DNA from: Bacilli bacterium
GTDB lineage: Bacteria; Bacillota_I; Bacilli_A; RFN20; UBA1709
Assembly (NCBI GenBank): GCA_028694305.1
Contig: JAQUTO010000028.1
Location: 1-9,421, forward strand
Length of the DNA stretch: 9,421 nt
Reading direction: 5' to 3'
The notes below the pieces were generated by a model. The model did no database searches and had not been told where the DNA came from. It was given only the letters and a program-made list of their open reading frames with translations. Position numbers and translations under genes: made by a program. Shown in pieces: positions 1 through 7,756 of the stretch. Position 1 is the stretch's first letter. The number at the start of each line of letters is the position of its first letter.

Positions 1-1027
1 CTTTTTTATAACACCCCGTTCCCTTTTTTAAAGCTTCACGGGCTAACTTATCGGCATCAATTACAATATACCCTGCTTCAGCAAAATAGCCACTGACACT
101 GGATTTACCACTGCCGATTGCACCAGTCACTCCAACTACATGTAAAGATTTAGGTAAAGGTTTAGCTTGGCATTCAGGGCAAAAGTGAGTTCCCCTTTGG
201 GCCAAAAATGTTTTGACGATTGGAGTTCCACAATTTGGGCATGGTAATCCTTCTTTACCATACACTTCTAATTCTTCTTGGAACTTGCCCGAAACACCAT
301 TGGTAGAACGATAGGAATGAACGGTGGAACCCCCTAAAAGCAAGGACATTCTGAGCACATTCTGAATTTCTTGCACTAGTCGGTCACATTGAGCATTGCT
401 CAACTTAGAAGCTTCAATAAACGGAGATAACTCTGCTCTAAATAAACTTTCATCGGCATAAATATTACCAATCCCACATAAAATTGATTGATCAAGTAAG
501 ACTTGTTTAATCGTACAATGCTTGTTCCTGATTTGTGTATGTAAATAAGTGCCAGAAGCAGCAAAAGGATCAATTCCTAGTTTTGATAAAGGAGGTTGAA
601 CTAAAAAAGTTGCCGGTGTCATCAGTTCAATTCTCCCAAATTTGCGGATATCGTGGTACATTAAAATAGTCCCATCACTAAATTCATAGATTAGATGAAC
701 ATGTTTTAAATCATGGTCATTCTTACTAGTCTTTAAATCATATTCAAAACCCTCTTGACTTGAACTGCCTTTATAATGACCAAGGTAGTACTTACCTTCC
801 ATTCGTAAATGCGAAACAATTACATTATCATCTAGCATGAACACTAAATACTTACCTAGTCTTTCTACATCTTGAAAAGTTTGCCCTTTTAAAGTCGCAC
901 AAAAAGTTTCAGGAGTAGTATTATCAATAATCTTTGGATATAAAATCCGAATATTGGTAATCTTCTTCCCAACTAACCATTTTTTTAAGATACGACAGAC
1001 AGTTTCAACTTCTGGTAATTCTGGCAT
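1..1027 (-). CDS. mutM-coaE: MutM-CoaE fusion: formamidopyrimidine-DNA glycosylase joined to dephospho-CoA kinase (3' end cut by window edge)
   Basis: This is one open frame of 342 codons running off the left edge. Residues 1-284 form a complete MutM/Fpg, which excises 8-oxoguanine and nicks the resulting AP site. The N-terminus is MPELPEVET (catalytic Pro2 and Glu3 after Met removal), K59 sits in RLGKYL (E. coli Lys57 equivalent), the H2TH region has GIGNIYADESLF (N188), and the C-terminal zinc finger is C260/C263/C280/C283 with the FpgNei signature Arg. About 15 residues later the frame enters CoaE, the final ATP-dependent step of CoA synthesis, with P-loop GAIGSGKS (299-306) and then VIDADKLAREAL. 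Only about 50 of the roughly 200 expected CoaE residues are visible. No stop separates the domains, the only nearby ATG (in TTACATGTAG) is out of frame and followed by TAG, and no ribosome binding site precedes the P-loop. The MutM assignment is very secure. The fusion is directly visible but depends on correct base calls. Confidence 0.93.
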   Translation of the reverse strand, partial: MPELPEVETVCRILKKWLVGKKITNIRILYPKIIDNTTPETFCATLKGQTFQDVERLGKYLVFMLDDNVIVSHLRMEGKYYLGHYKGSSSQEGFEYDLKTSKNDHDLKHVHLIYEFSDGTILMYHDIRKFGRIELMTPATFLVQPPLSKLGIDPFAASGTYLHTQIRNKHCTIKQVLLDQSILCGIGNIYADESLFRAELSPFIEASKLSNAQCDRLVQEIQNVLRMSLLLGGSTVHSYRSTNGVSGKFQEELEVYGKEGLPCPNCGTPIVKTFLAQRGTHFCPECQAKPLPKSLHVVGVTGAIGSGKSSVSGYFAEAGYIVIDADKLAREALKKGTGCYKK

Positions 1028-1031
1028 ATTA

Positions 1032-1039
1032 TCTCCTTA
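1032..1039 (-). promoter_or_regulatory. mutM-coaE ribosome binding site overlapping the polA stop codon
   Basis: Read on the minus strand the junction is TAAGGAGATAATATG. The polA TAA stop supplies the first bases of a strong TAAGGAG Shine-Dalgarno, placed 5 nt before the mutM ATG at 1027. This fixes the mutM start and suggests that ribosomes terminating on polA re-initiate on mutM. Confidence 0.85.
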
Positions 1040-3625
1040 ATGATACCAACTAAAGCCATATTCACAATCAACTTTAAGTGGCACCTTGAGCTCCATTGCT
1101 CCATCCATACATTCTTCAATTAAAGGAACTAATAACATCAGTTCATTATAAGGAACATCAAAGACTAATTCATCGTGGATTTGTAAAATCATCTTGGCTT
1201 GTAAGTGGTTAGATTTTAAGACCTCAGCCACTTTAATCATCGCGACTTTAATAATATCTGCAGCACTTCCCTGAATTGGGGTATTCATGGCAATTCGCTT
1301 CCCAAATTCCCGAACATTATAGTTAGGATCGTTGATTTCACGAACAGTCCGATAGCGACCAAGAATAGTGCGTGTATATCCTAGTTTAATACATTCATTA
1401 ACCGAATTCTCTAAATATTTTTTCACACCTGGGAATTCAGCAAAATAACGTTCAATGAAAGCTTTGGCACTCTTGACATCAATTCCAAGTTCACTGGCTA
1501 AGCCCCAATCACTCATCCCATAGACAATTCCGAAGTTAATGACCTTAGCTTGACGGCGCATAACTGGGGTTACTTGATCAAGTGGGACATTAAAGATCTT
1601 ACTCGCAGTCTCACTATGGAAATCTTCCCCTTCCTTAAAGGCCTTAATTAAACCTGCATCATTGGATAGATGGGCTAATACTCTTAACTCGACTTGGGAA
1701 TAGTCAAACGAAACAATGTAATTACCCGGAGTTGTGGCAATAAAAGCTTTTCTAACTTCTTTTAACTCCTCATCCCGCATTGTGATATTTTGTAAATTAG
1801 GTTCTTTCGATGATAAGCGTCCTGTTTGCGTTAACATTTGATTATAAATAGTATGAATCTTACCATCACTTAAAACATAGTTTTGGAGACCAACTAAATA
1901 AGTGCTTTGCAGTTTGGCATAGCGCCGATATTCCAAGATTAAAGGAATAATCGGATGAGCATCTTGAATGGAAGTTAGTTGCTCGGCACTAGTAGAACGC
2001 TTCTTATTGGTAGGTAACTGTAACTTATCATATAAAACTTCAGCTAATTGACTTGGGGAATTAATGTTAAATGTTTCTCCGGCCACAAGGTATATATCTT
2101 GTTCAAGTTTAGTGAGTCTAGCACCTACCTCATTACTATTGCGCTTGAGAAAATCGGTGTCAATCTTGACCCCAGTTTCTTCCATGTTGGCTAAGATAAA
2201 AGCCAAAGGTAATTCAACCTTATTATATAAATCACTAAGCCCTAGTTTTTCTAATTTAGCAAAAACTTCACCTTCTAGATTCATTAAATAAAAGGCTTTA
2301 AGACCGGCATATTCAGCCACATCTTTAAGTAAATAAGTCTTACGCACATAAATGGCATCAATAAAAGGGATGGTCTTATTGTAATAATCAAAAATGGCAG
2401 CCGGATCATCTTTAAGATTTGGTTCCATAATATAAGTTGCTAAAGGTAAATCTAAAGTGACATTATTTATTTCAATATTTAAACGCTTTAAAGCCACTGC
2501 TAAACGCTTAACATCATAAGTTAATTTAGGATATTTAGCATCTTTTAGATAGTTAATAAAAGCCACATCTTTAGTTAAATCTTTGAGTTCAATAAAAGAA
2601 CTGCTCTTCCCATCTGAAACTGCCAAGCCGATAATTGTTCCTGTATGATAATTATCTTCTAACATTTCGAGAATGAGACTAGTCTTACCTTGTAAATACT
2701 CACTAGGAATCTTAGTTACAATCTTATTATCAAAATCTAGAGTTACCTTTTCTTGGGGTAACTTTTTGAGCAATGACACTAAATCATATTTCTTATAGAA
2801 CTCTCTTAATTTATCTTCCTTAACCCCATGATAAACAAAGTCATCAATTGGTTTATCAAAAGGCATATCTCGACAAATAGTAGCTAACTCTTTAGATTGA
2901 GTAGCAGATTCAGTGCCATTAATAATCTTCTCCCCTAATTTACCCGGGATTTTACTAGCATTGGCTAAGACAGTTTCTAAGTTTCCATATTCATGAAGTA
3001 ACTTTAAGGCGGTCTTTTCACCGACACCTGGAACACCAATTAGGTGGTCACTCGCATCTCCCATCAAACCTTTTAGGTCAGTTATTTGTAAAGGGGTAAG
3101 TCCTAACTCGGTATTTAAAGCGGCTTTATCCATAACTACGACATCACTAAGTCCTCTTTTAGTTAAACTAACAGTGACATTATCATCAATTAATTGTAAT
3201 AAGTCACGATCGCCCGAGAAGATTTCAACATAGAAACCCGATTTCTTGGCTAGTTCAGCCATTGAACCAACAATATCGTCAGCCTCATAACGAGGTTTAG
3301 CATAACAAGTGAAGCCTAAATCTTCGAGTAATTCAAAGGCCAATGGGAATTGGGCTAATAAATCTTCCGGAGTTGGTTTTCTTCCGGCTTTATAACCAGC
3401 ATATTTTTCATGTCTAAAAGTCTTTTCTTTGCTATCAAAAGCCACCAATGTATAATCTGGACAATTCTTATTTATAATAGAAATGAAAATATTGGCTAAA
3501 GCATAGATGGCATTGGTAGCTTGGCCATTTTTGGCCCGCATTATTGAGGTTGAATCTCCTCTAAAAGTGCCATAAAAAGCCCTAAATAAAATTGAGTTAC
3601 CATCAACAATCATAAAGCGTTTCAT
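1037..3625 (-). CDS. polA: DNA polymerase I with 5'-3' exonuclease domain and degenerate 3'-5' exonuclease domain
   Basis: Full-length Pol I of 862 aa, which processes Okazaki fragments and fills repair gaps. The 5'-3' exo/FEN domain (about 1-290) shows D8, YEADD (113-117), SGDRDLLQL (137-145) and a helix-hairpin-helix at GVPGVGEKTA (197-206). The polymerase domain (about 470-862) has TGRLSSKEPNLQNI (601-614), motif A DYSQVELR (catalytic D641), motif B R690/K694/F698, and motif C QIHDE (D818). The middle domain (about 300-460) keeps the Klenow-fold position but by my alignment has lost three of the four exonuclease carboxylates: E. coli D355, E357 and D501 fall at E320, L322 and K443, while D424 is kept as D371. 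Proofreading is therefore probably absent, as in Bacillus Pol I. The ATG overlaps the dnaE TGA (ATGA), with a modest GGGGTGG Shine-Dalgarno at 3630-3636 inside the dnaE 3' end. F698 at the O-helix position predicts discrimination against dideoxynucleotides. Confidence 0.98.
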   Translation of the reverse strand: MKRFMIVDGNSILFRAFYGTFRGDSTSIMRAKNGQATNAIYALANIFISIINKNCPDYTLVAFDSKEKTFRHEKYAGYKAGRKPTPEDLLAQFPLAFELLEDLGFTCYAKPRYEADDIVGSMAELAKKSGFYVEIFSGDRDLLQLIDDNVTVSLTKRGLSDVVVMDKAALNTELGLTPLQITDLKGLMGDASDHLIGVPGVGEKTALKLLHEYGNLETVLANASKIPGKLGEKIINGTESATQSKELATICRDMPFDKPIDDFVYHGVKEDKLREFYKKYDLVSLLKKLPQEKVTLDFDNKIVTKIPSEYLQGKTSLILEMLEDNYHTGTIIGLAVSDGKSSSFIELKDLTKDVAFINYLKDAKYPKLTYDVKRLAVALKRLNIEINNVTLDLPLATYIMEPNLKDDPAAIFDYYNKTIPFIDAIYVRKTYLLKDVAEYAGLKAFYLMNLEGEVFAKLEKLGLSDLYNKVELPLAFILANMEETGVKIDTDFLKRNSNEVGARLTKLEQDIYLVAGETFNINSPSQLAEVLYDKLQLPTNKKRSTSAEQLTSIQDAHPIIPLILEYRRYAKLQSTYLVGLQNYVLSDGKIHTIYNQMLTQTGRLSSKEPNLQNITMRDEELKEVRKAFIATTPGNYIVSFDYSQVELRVLAHLSNDAGLIKAFKEGEDFHSETASKIFNVPLDQVTPVMRRQAKVINFGIVYGMSDWGLASELGIDVKSAKAFIERYFAEFPGVKKYLENSVNECIKLGYTRTILGRYRTVREINDPNYNVREFGKRIAMNTPIQGSAADIIKVAMIKVAEVLKSNHLQAKMILQIHDELVFDVPYNELMLLVPLIEECMDGAMELKVPLKVDCEYGFSWYH

Positions 3626-6600
3626 TTTGCCACCCCAATTTCTTTATATTCGGCAATCTTATCAACAATTAAAGATAATTCTTGACCAGTTCTTTGTTGC
3701 ACATTTCCGGCCAAATAGAAACTTGTCCCTTTTTTAATCAAGGTTGAAACTTGGTTATAAAGGGTTGGGAAGATAACAATGCTAATTTGACCACTCTTAT
3801 CAGCCCCACTAATTAAGGCCATTAGTTCATTCCGTTTTGTCCTAATCAAGGAGACACTTCTAGCATAAGCCACAATCTTAACATAACCTTTTTTAGCTTT
3901 GGCTTCTGCAATAGTTAGATAGCCATTGCGTTTAAATTTAGCACGTTGCTCTTCAAAACTGAAACCAGTAAAATATGAACCTAAGACTGCGATTTCTTGT
4001 TCTCGCCGGTAAGTAGGATCATCCTTGACCTCTCTTAATAATGGTTGCTCGACTTCGGTATCAAGTCTTAATTGACCCTTGTTAGTTTTAGTTAAATCCA
4101 AATAATTAATGACATCTTCTAAGCCATGGTGTAAGGTGGCCCGACTAGCGCCAAAATCATCAAAGACACCGGCATCAATTAAGTTATTTACTTGACCAAT
4201 ATCAAGGCCCTTACCATAGACTCTTCGCATAAAGTCATAGAAATCTTTAAAAGGTGTCTTATTTTGTTCCGCCAATAAAGTTTCCAAAGAAACATTACTT
4301 ATTCCTTTGATATTTTGATAGGAGAATCTAACTCCATTATTTTCAGAAATAAAGTGGTTACTACTTTTATTGATCCTTGGAGGCAAAATACTGACATTAA
4401 TTCTTTGCATCTCTTCAATTAATTTAAAGAAGACACTTTCATTGTTGTTACCGTTATAGCGGTCTAAACAAGCGCAATAAAATTCGACAGGATAATGAGC
4501 TTTTAAATAAGCCATAGTTGCAGTAATCATTGCATAAGAAACTGAGTGGGCTTTATTGAACCCATAACTCGCAAACCTGGCAATTAAGGCATAAACTTTA
4601 TTGATGACAGCTTGGTCATGACCTTTAGCTAAAGCTTTTGTTACAAAGTTAGTTTTAAAGTTAGCCATTGCTTCTTGCGACTTTTTTGAAATAGCTCTTC
4701 TCACAATATCCGCTTCGCCTAAACTAAACCCAGCAAAGACTTGTAAGACTTGCATGATTTGCTCTTGGTAAACAATAATTCCATAAGTTGGAGCCAAGAT
4801 ATCTTTTAAACAAGGATCAATATAATCAACCTGTTGTTCTCCACTCTTACACTTTGCATAGTCATCAATGAAATCCATTGGTCCTGGTCTAAATAAAGCA
4901 ATTAAGGCCACTAAATCATTTAAACAAGTTGGTTTAATCTTTCTAATGGCTTTAGTCATACCTGCTCCGGCAATCTGAAAAACCCCACCCACGATACAAG
5001 CATTAATTAATTCATAGGTTTTAGGATCATCATAATCAATCTTAGTTAAATCAATATCGATATTCTTAGCGGCTTTGATATTAGCTACTGTGTCGCTAAT
5101 AACAGCTAAATCTGTTAAGGATAAAATGTCCATTTTAAGTAGCCCACATTGTTCAACATAGTTTTTAGAGAACTGAGTCGTATAGATATCTCCTGCATGA
5201 TAAACTGGGACCACTTCTTCTAAGACTTCATCGCAAAGAACTACACCAGCAATATGCGTTGTTTGCCGTGGTAAGTCTTCCAAGCAACAAGCAACTTCAA
5301 AAATTTCTTTATTGGAAGAACGTTCATCAATAAATTTCTTAAAGGCAGTAACTTTGTTGTATGCATCCTTTAATCCATTAATAGTTGAACCGCCTCGAAT
5401 ATATTCTGGAATCATCTTAGTAATGGAATTCACATCACTATTACTCTTACCTAAAGCTTTCGCAGCATCTCTTAATGATTGGCGCATTTGATAAGTTTGA
5501 AAAGCCACCACATGAGCCACATGTTCATTGCTATATTTGGTAAAGAGATAATTCACGACATCTTCTCTTCGATTATCAATAAAATCAACGTCCAAATCAG
5601 GCATTGATACTCTTTCTGGATTTAAGAAACGTTCAAACAATAAGTCATACTTCAAAGAATCTACATCAGTGATACCTAAAACATAGGAAGTCAAAGCTCC
5701 TGCTCCACTACCTCTACCAGGTCCAACCAGTATTCCATTTTCTTTGGCATATTTCACATAGTCCCAAACTACTAAAAAGTAGTTGGTATAGCCCATTTTA
5801 TCAATGACACTTAATTCATAATCTAAGCGTTCTTGATATTTAGGTGTTATTTGATTATTAAGTCTTTTAGCTAGACCTTTGTAACAAAGATCTTTTAAGA
5901 ATTCTTTTTGTGAAACACCCTCAACTGGATAATGAATTAGATGTGCTTTCTTAGCAAAGATATCAAAGGAAGTTTGTTTTAGTAAGGCTTCATTCAAGGC
6001 TAATTCTTTTTCACTAAAAACACTTTTCAGAAATGTTTCATTATCTAAGGCTTCATTATAATCATGATATTCACTAACTTGAGAATTATTAAAAATGGCA
6101 GTTAAAACATCCAAAATCTTTTGTTCACTTTGTTGATTATATCTTGTGCTATTCGCAATGCATTTAGGATAAGGCAAAGTTCTACAATAGTTAAGGAATT
6201 CTAAATCAGCATAGTGGTAACATTCTAAACCCAAGTAAACATCGGGACTTAATTGTTGCATTTTTTCAAAGTACTTTGGGATTGCTCCTCTATTATCTTG
6301 ATACAAAGAAAATAATTGACTACGTAAAGCCGGAATAATAACAATTAGACCTGCTAGTTTTCCAACTAATTGGTCATAACTAACCGTTGCTTTTAAATCG
6401 TCACAGCTAACTATTTTACTCAATCTGGTTAAACTTTGATAACCCGCTTGATCTTTGATTAAAAGAATTAAAGGATAGTTGTTTTCCCCCTCTTGCAGTG
6501 AGATTTCCATACCCAAAACATACTTAAGTTTATTCTTTTTTGCTAAATCAACTATTTCTAAAGAAGCAAAAAGATTATTATGGTCAGTTACACATATGGT

Positions 6601-6702
6601 GTCATGACCAGATTTAATAGCAAAACTAACGAGGTCTTCAGGATGAATTGAACTCGCAAAAAAAGTGTAACCAGTTTTTACATTCAATGGATAATAACTC
6701 AT
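3622..6702 (-). CDS. dnaE: DNA polymerase III alpha subunit, DnaE type
   Basis: C-family polymerase of 1026 aa from the chosen ATG; Firmicutes DnaE proteins are usually around 1100 aa. In low-GC Gram-positives DnaE extends primers and works beside PolC, which is not in this window. From the N-terminus: PHP domain with VTDHNN (D40, H41); palm with GPGRGSGAGAL (327-337) and PDLDVDF carrying catalytic D371 and D373; KMDILSL with the third Asp D525; FRPGPMDF (604-611); FNKAHSVSYA (715-724); a helix-hairpin-helix region near IKGIS (about 798-830); and an OB fold at about 940-1013. The PHP metal motif is degenerate: where family members have HSGYS this protein has KTGYT (Lys9). The usual clamp-binding segment appears only as a weak GQLRL. 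A GTG in frame 9 nt upstream is part of the Shine-Dalgarno, so the ATG at 6702 is preferred. It ends in TGA overlapping the polA ATG. Confidence 0.97.
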   Translation of the reverse strand: MSYYPLNVKTGYTFFASSIHPEDLVSFAIKSGHDTICVTDHNNLFASLEIVDLAKKNKLKYVLGMEISLQEGENNYPLILLIKDQAGYQSLTRLSKIVSCDDLKATVSYDQLVGKLAGLIVIIPALRSQLFSLYQDNRGAIPKYFEKMQQLSPDVYLGLECYHYADLEFLNYCRTLPYPKCIANSTRYNQQSEQKILDVLTAIFNNSQVSEYHDYNEALDNETFLKSVFSEKELALNEALLKQTSFDIFAKKAHLIHYPVEGVSQKEFLKDLCYKGLAKRLNNQITPKYQERLDYELSVIDKMGYTNYFLVVWDYVKYAKENGILVGPGRGSGAGALTSYVLGITDVDSLKYDLLFERFLNPERVSMPDLDVDFIDNRREDVVNYLFTKYSNEHVAHVVAFQTYQMRQSLRDAAKALGKSNSDVNSITKMIPEYIRGGSTINGLKDAYNKVTAFKKFIDERSSNKEIFEVACCLEDLPRQTTHIAGVVLCDEVLEEVVPVYHAGDIYTTQFSKNYVEQCGLLKMDILSLTDLAVISDTVANIKAAKNIDIDLTKIDYDDPKTYELINACIVGGVFQIAGAGMTKAIRKIKPTCLNDLVALIALFRPGPMDFIDDYAKCKSGEQQVDYIDPCLKDILAPTYGIIVYQEQIMQVLQVFAGFSLGEADIVRRAISKKSQEAMANFKTNFVTKALAKGHDQAVINKVYALIARFASYGFNKAHSVSYAMITATMAYLKAHYPVEFYCACLDRYNGNNNESVFFKLIEEMQRINVSILPPRINKSSNHFISENNGVRFSYQNIKGISNVSLETLLAEQNKTPFKDFYDFMRRVYGKGLDIGQVNNLIDAGVFDDFGASRATLHHGLEDVINYLDLTKTNKGQLRLDTEVEQPLLREVKDDPTYRREQEIAVLGSYFTGFSFEEQRAKFKRNGYLTIAEAKAKKGYVKIVAYARSVSLIRTKRNELMALISGADKSGQISIVIFPTLYNQVSTLIKKGTSFYLAGNVQQRTGQELSLIVDKIAEYKEIGVAK

Positions 6703-6707
6703 CCCTT

Positions 6708-6714
6708 TCACCTC
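6708..6714 (-). promoter_or_regulatory. dnaE ribosome binding site (decides the ATG start)
   Basis: GAGGTGA on the minus strand lies 5 nt before the ATG at 6702. It follows the nrnA TAA stop (6717-6719) almost directly. The upstream in-frame GTG (6709-6711) is inside this site and has no Shine-Dalgarno of its own, so it is unlikely to be the start. Confidence 0.85.
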
Positions 6715-6716
6715 AC

Positions 6717-7667
6717 TTATAAGTGTTCATCTAATTCTTTTATAATTTGCAGCGCTTCTTCTTTATTCTTGGCTTTGGCACCAGCGGCTAAATCATGGCC
6801 GCCGCCACCATGCATACGCGCAACATCACTGACTTTATATTTACTAGAACGCAAGCTAACCCGATACTCGTGCTTACGGGCATCATCTGCGAAACAGACC
6901 CATTCTTTAATGCCTAAAACATTATCAAAGATACTTAAATATTTCTTGGCTTCATCACTATCGAGCCCAAAACGAACTAAATCTTTTTGGTCAAGGAAAT
7001 AATACGCTACTCCTTTTGGAGAAAGCTGATAGTTTTCCATAATGAAGCGTTCGGCGCTAAAATCAAGCATGGTTCTAGCAAACATTGGTTGATAAACATC
7101 ACTAATTAGATTCACGCCATACTCCAATAAATCACCGATAGCATGGAAGGTATCTTGGGTTGTATTGGAAGTCTTAAAAGCTCCAGTATCACCGACTATT
7201 CCAATAATTAGGTGTCTACTACTTTCTTTGGTGAAATGATAATCTTTTAATTCACTAAGTAAAAAGTAGATTAGTTCACTCGCCGCACTCGATTCAGTAT
7301 TAACAAATTCTAAATCACAAAATGCCTCACCAGGATGATGATCAAGGCGTACACTATAAGCAGCTTTTTTATATCTTTGGTCACTGACTCTACGGCCCTC
7401 AGAAGTATCAACAATTAAAGCCAAAAAAGGCTCTTTGTTAATTTCTTCATCACTTAACATCGTATCAACTGGGTATAAATCGTGACCAACCTCAACATTA
7501 CTATTCCCAGTAATTAAGATTCTTTTACGAGGAAAATTATCTTTTAGAAAGGTGGCAAGTCCATATTGCGAGCCATAAGCATCAAAATCTGGAGCATCAT
7601 GTCTAAAGACAATAATTGTCTGAAATTCTTGAATTTTAGTTAGTAGTTTTTGGATTTTTTCTTTCAT
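6717..7667 (-). CDS. nrnA: DHH/DHHA1 phosphoesterase, NrnA-like (oligoribonuclease / pAp phosphatase)
   Basis: Cytoplasmic Mn-dependent phosphoesterase of 316 aa, close to the usual length of about 310-325. Family members degrade 2-5 nt RNA, dephosphorylate 3'-phosphoadenosine 5'-phosphate, and in some species cleave pApA from c-di-AMP; the sequence cannot choose among these substrates. Visible motifs, numbered from the ATG at 7667: HDAPDFDAYGS (H23, D27, D29), VDTSE (D87), the DHH triad LDHHPGE (109-111), GDTG (D160), and the DHHA1 substrate-binding loop HGGGGHDLAAGA (286 onward). There is no membrane segment or signal peptide, which separates it from GdpP-type DHH proteins. It is the first gene of the operon, 14 nt before dnaE; nrnA also lies near dnaE in Bacillus. 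A GTG 9 nt upstream in frame is part of the Shine-Dalgarno and is rejected as the start. The mycoplasma MgpA name applies to the same family. Confidence 0.92.
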   Translation of the reverse strand: MKEKIQKLLTKIQEFQTIIVFRHDAPDFDAYGSQYGLATFLKDNFPRKRILITGNSNVEVGHDLYPVDTMLSDEEINKEPFLALIVDTSEGRRVSDQRYKKAAYSVRLDHHPGEAFCDLEFVNTESSAASELIYFLLSELKDYHFTKESSRHLIIGIVGDTGAFKTSNTTQDTFHAIGDLLEYGVNLISDVYQPMFARTMLDFSAERFIMENYQLSPKGVAYYFLDQKDLVRFGLDSDEAKKYLSIFDNVLGIKEWVCFADDARKHEYRVSLRSSKYKVSDVARMHGGGGHDLAAGAKAKNKEEALQIIKELDEHL

Positions 7668-7672
7668 AATAA

Positions 7673-7680
7673 TCACCTTT
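7673..7680 (-). promoter_or_regulatory. nrnA ribosome binding site (decides the ATG start)
   Basis: AAAGGTGA on the minus strand with 5 nt (TTATT) before the ATG at 7667. The upstream in-frame GTG at 7674-7676 is embedded in this site, which argues for the ATG. Confidence 0.8.
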
Positions 7681-7683
7681 CTT

Positions 7684-7692
7684 ATTATAACA
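7684..7692 (-). promoter_or_regulatory. Extended -10 promoter of the nrnA-dnaE-polA-mutM-coaE operon
   Basis: The minus strand reads TGTTATAAT: a perfect TATAAT (7689-7684) with the TGn extension at 7692-7690. No good -35 hexamer is present (TGTTAA at 17 bp spacing is weak), which extended -10 promoters tolerate. It sits in the only gap between the ackA terminator and nrnA, so it is the natural start of the operon. Predicted transcription would begin near 7677, inside the Shine-Dalgarno region. An alternative -10, TATTAT at 7699-7694, would give a leader of about 19 nt but also lacks a -35. Confidence 0.6.
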
Positions 7693-7722
7693 AATAATAA
7701 GAATAATTAACACCACGAAGAC

Positions 7723-7748
7723 AAAAAAAAGCAGCCGAAGCTGCTTTT
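7723..7748 (-). terminator. Intrinsic terminator of ackA with UUCG tetraloop
   Basis: On the minus strand the sequence reads AAAAGCAGC-TTCG-GCTGCTTTTTTTT. It has a 5-bp GC-rich stem extended by four A-U pairs, closed by the very stable C(UUCG)G loop and followed by eight U residues. The hairpin begins 9 nt after the ackA stop. It separates ackA from the nrnA operon. On the plus strand only four T residues follow the stem, so termination is mainly on the minus strand. Confidence 0.93.
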
Positions 7749-7756
7749 ATAGTTAA

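Noticed and set aside
120..150. Separate coaE gene starting near the junction
   Set aside because: The only close ATG is out of frame and followed immediately by TAG, the in-frame GTG would remove part of the first beta strand, and no Shine-Dalgarno is present.
2064..2291. Plus-strand open frame of 75 codons inside polA
   Set aside because: It is antisense to conserved polA sequence, low in complexity (rich in Ser, Leu and Lys), and resembles no known family.
3622..3626. Mycoplasma code in which UGA encodes Trp
   Set aside because: dnaE ends at TGA in an ATGA overlap at the expected protein end, reading through it gives another TGA shortly after, and all Trp codons checked are TGG.
6769..7002. 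Plus-strand open frame antisense to nrnA
   Set aside because: The frame is the complement of the conserved DHHA1 region, and its translation looks like a shadow of coding sequence.
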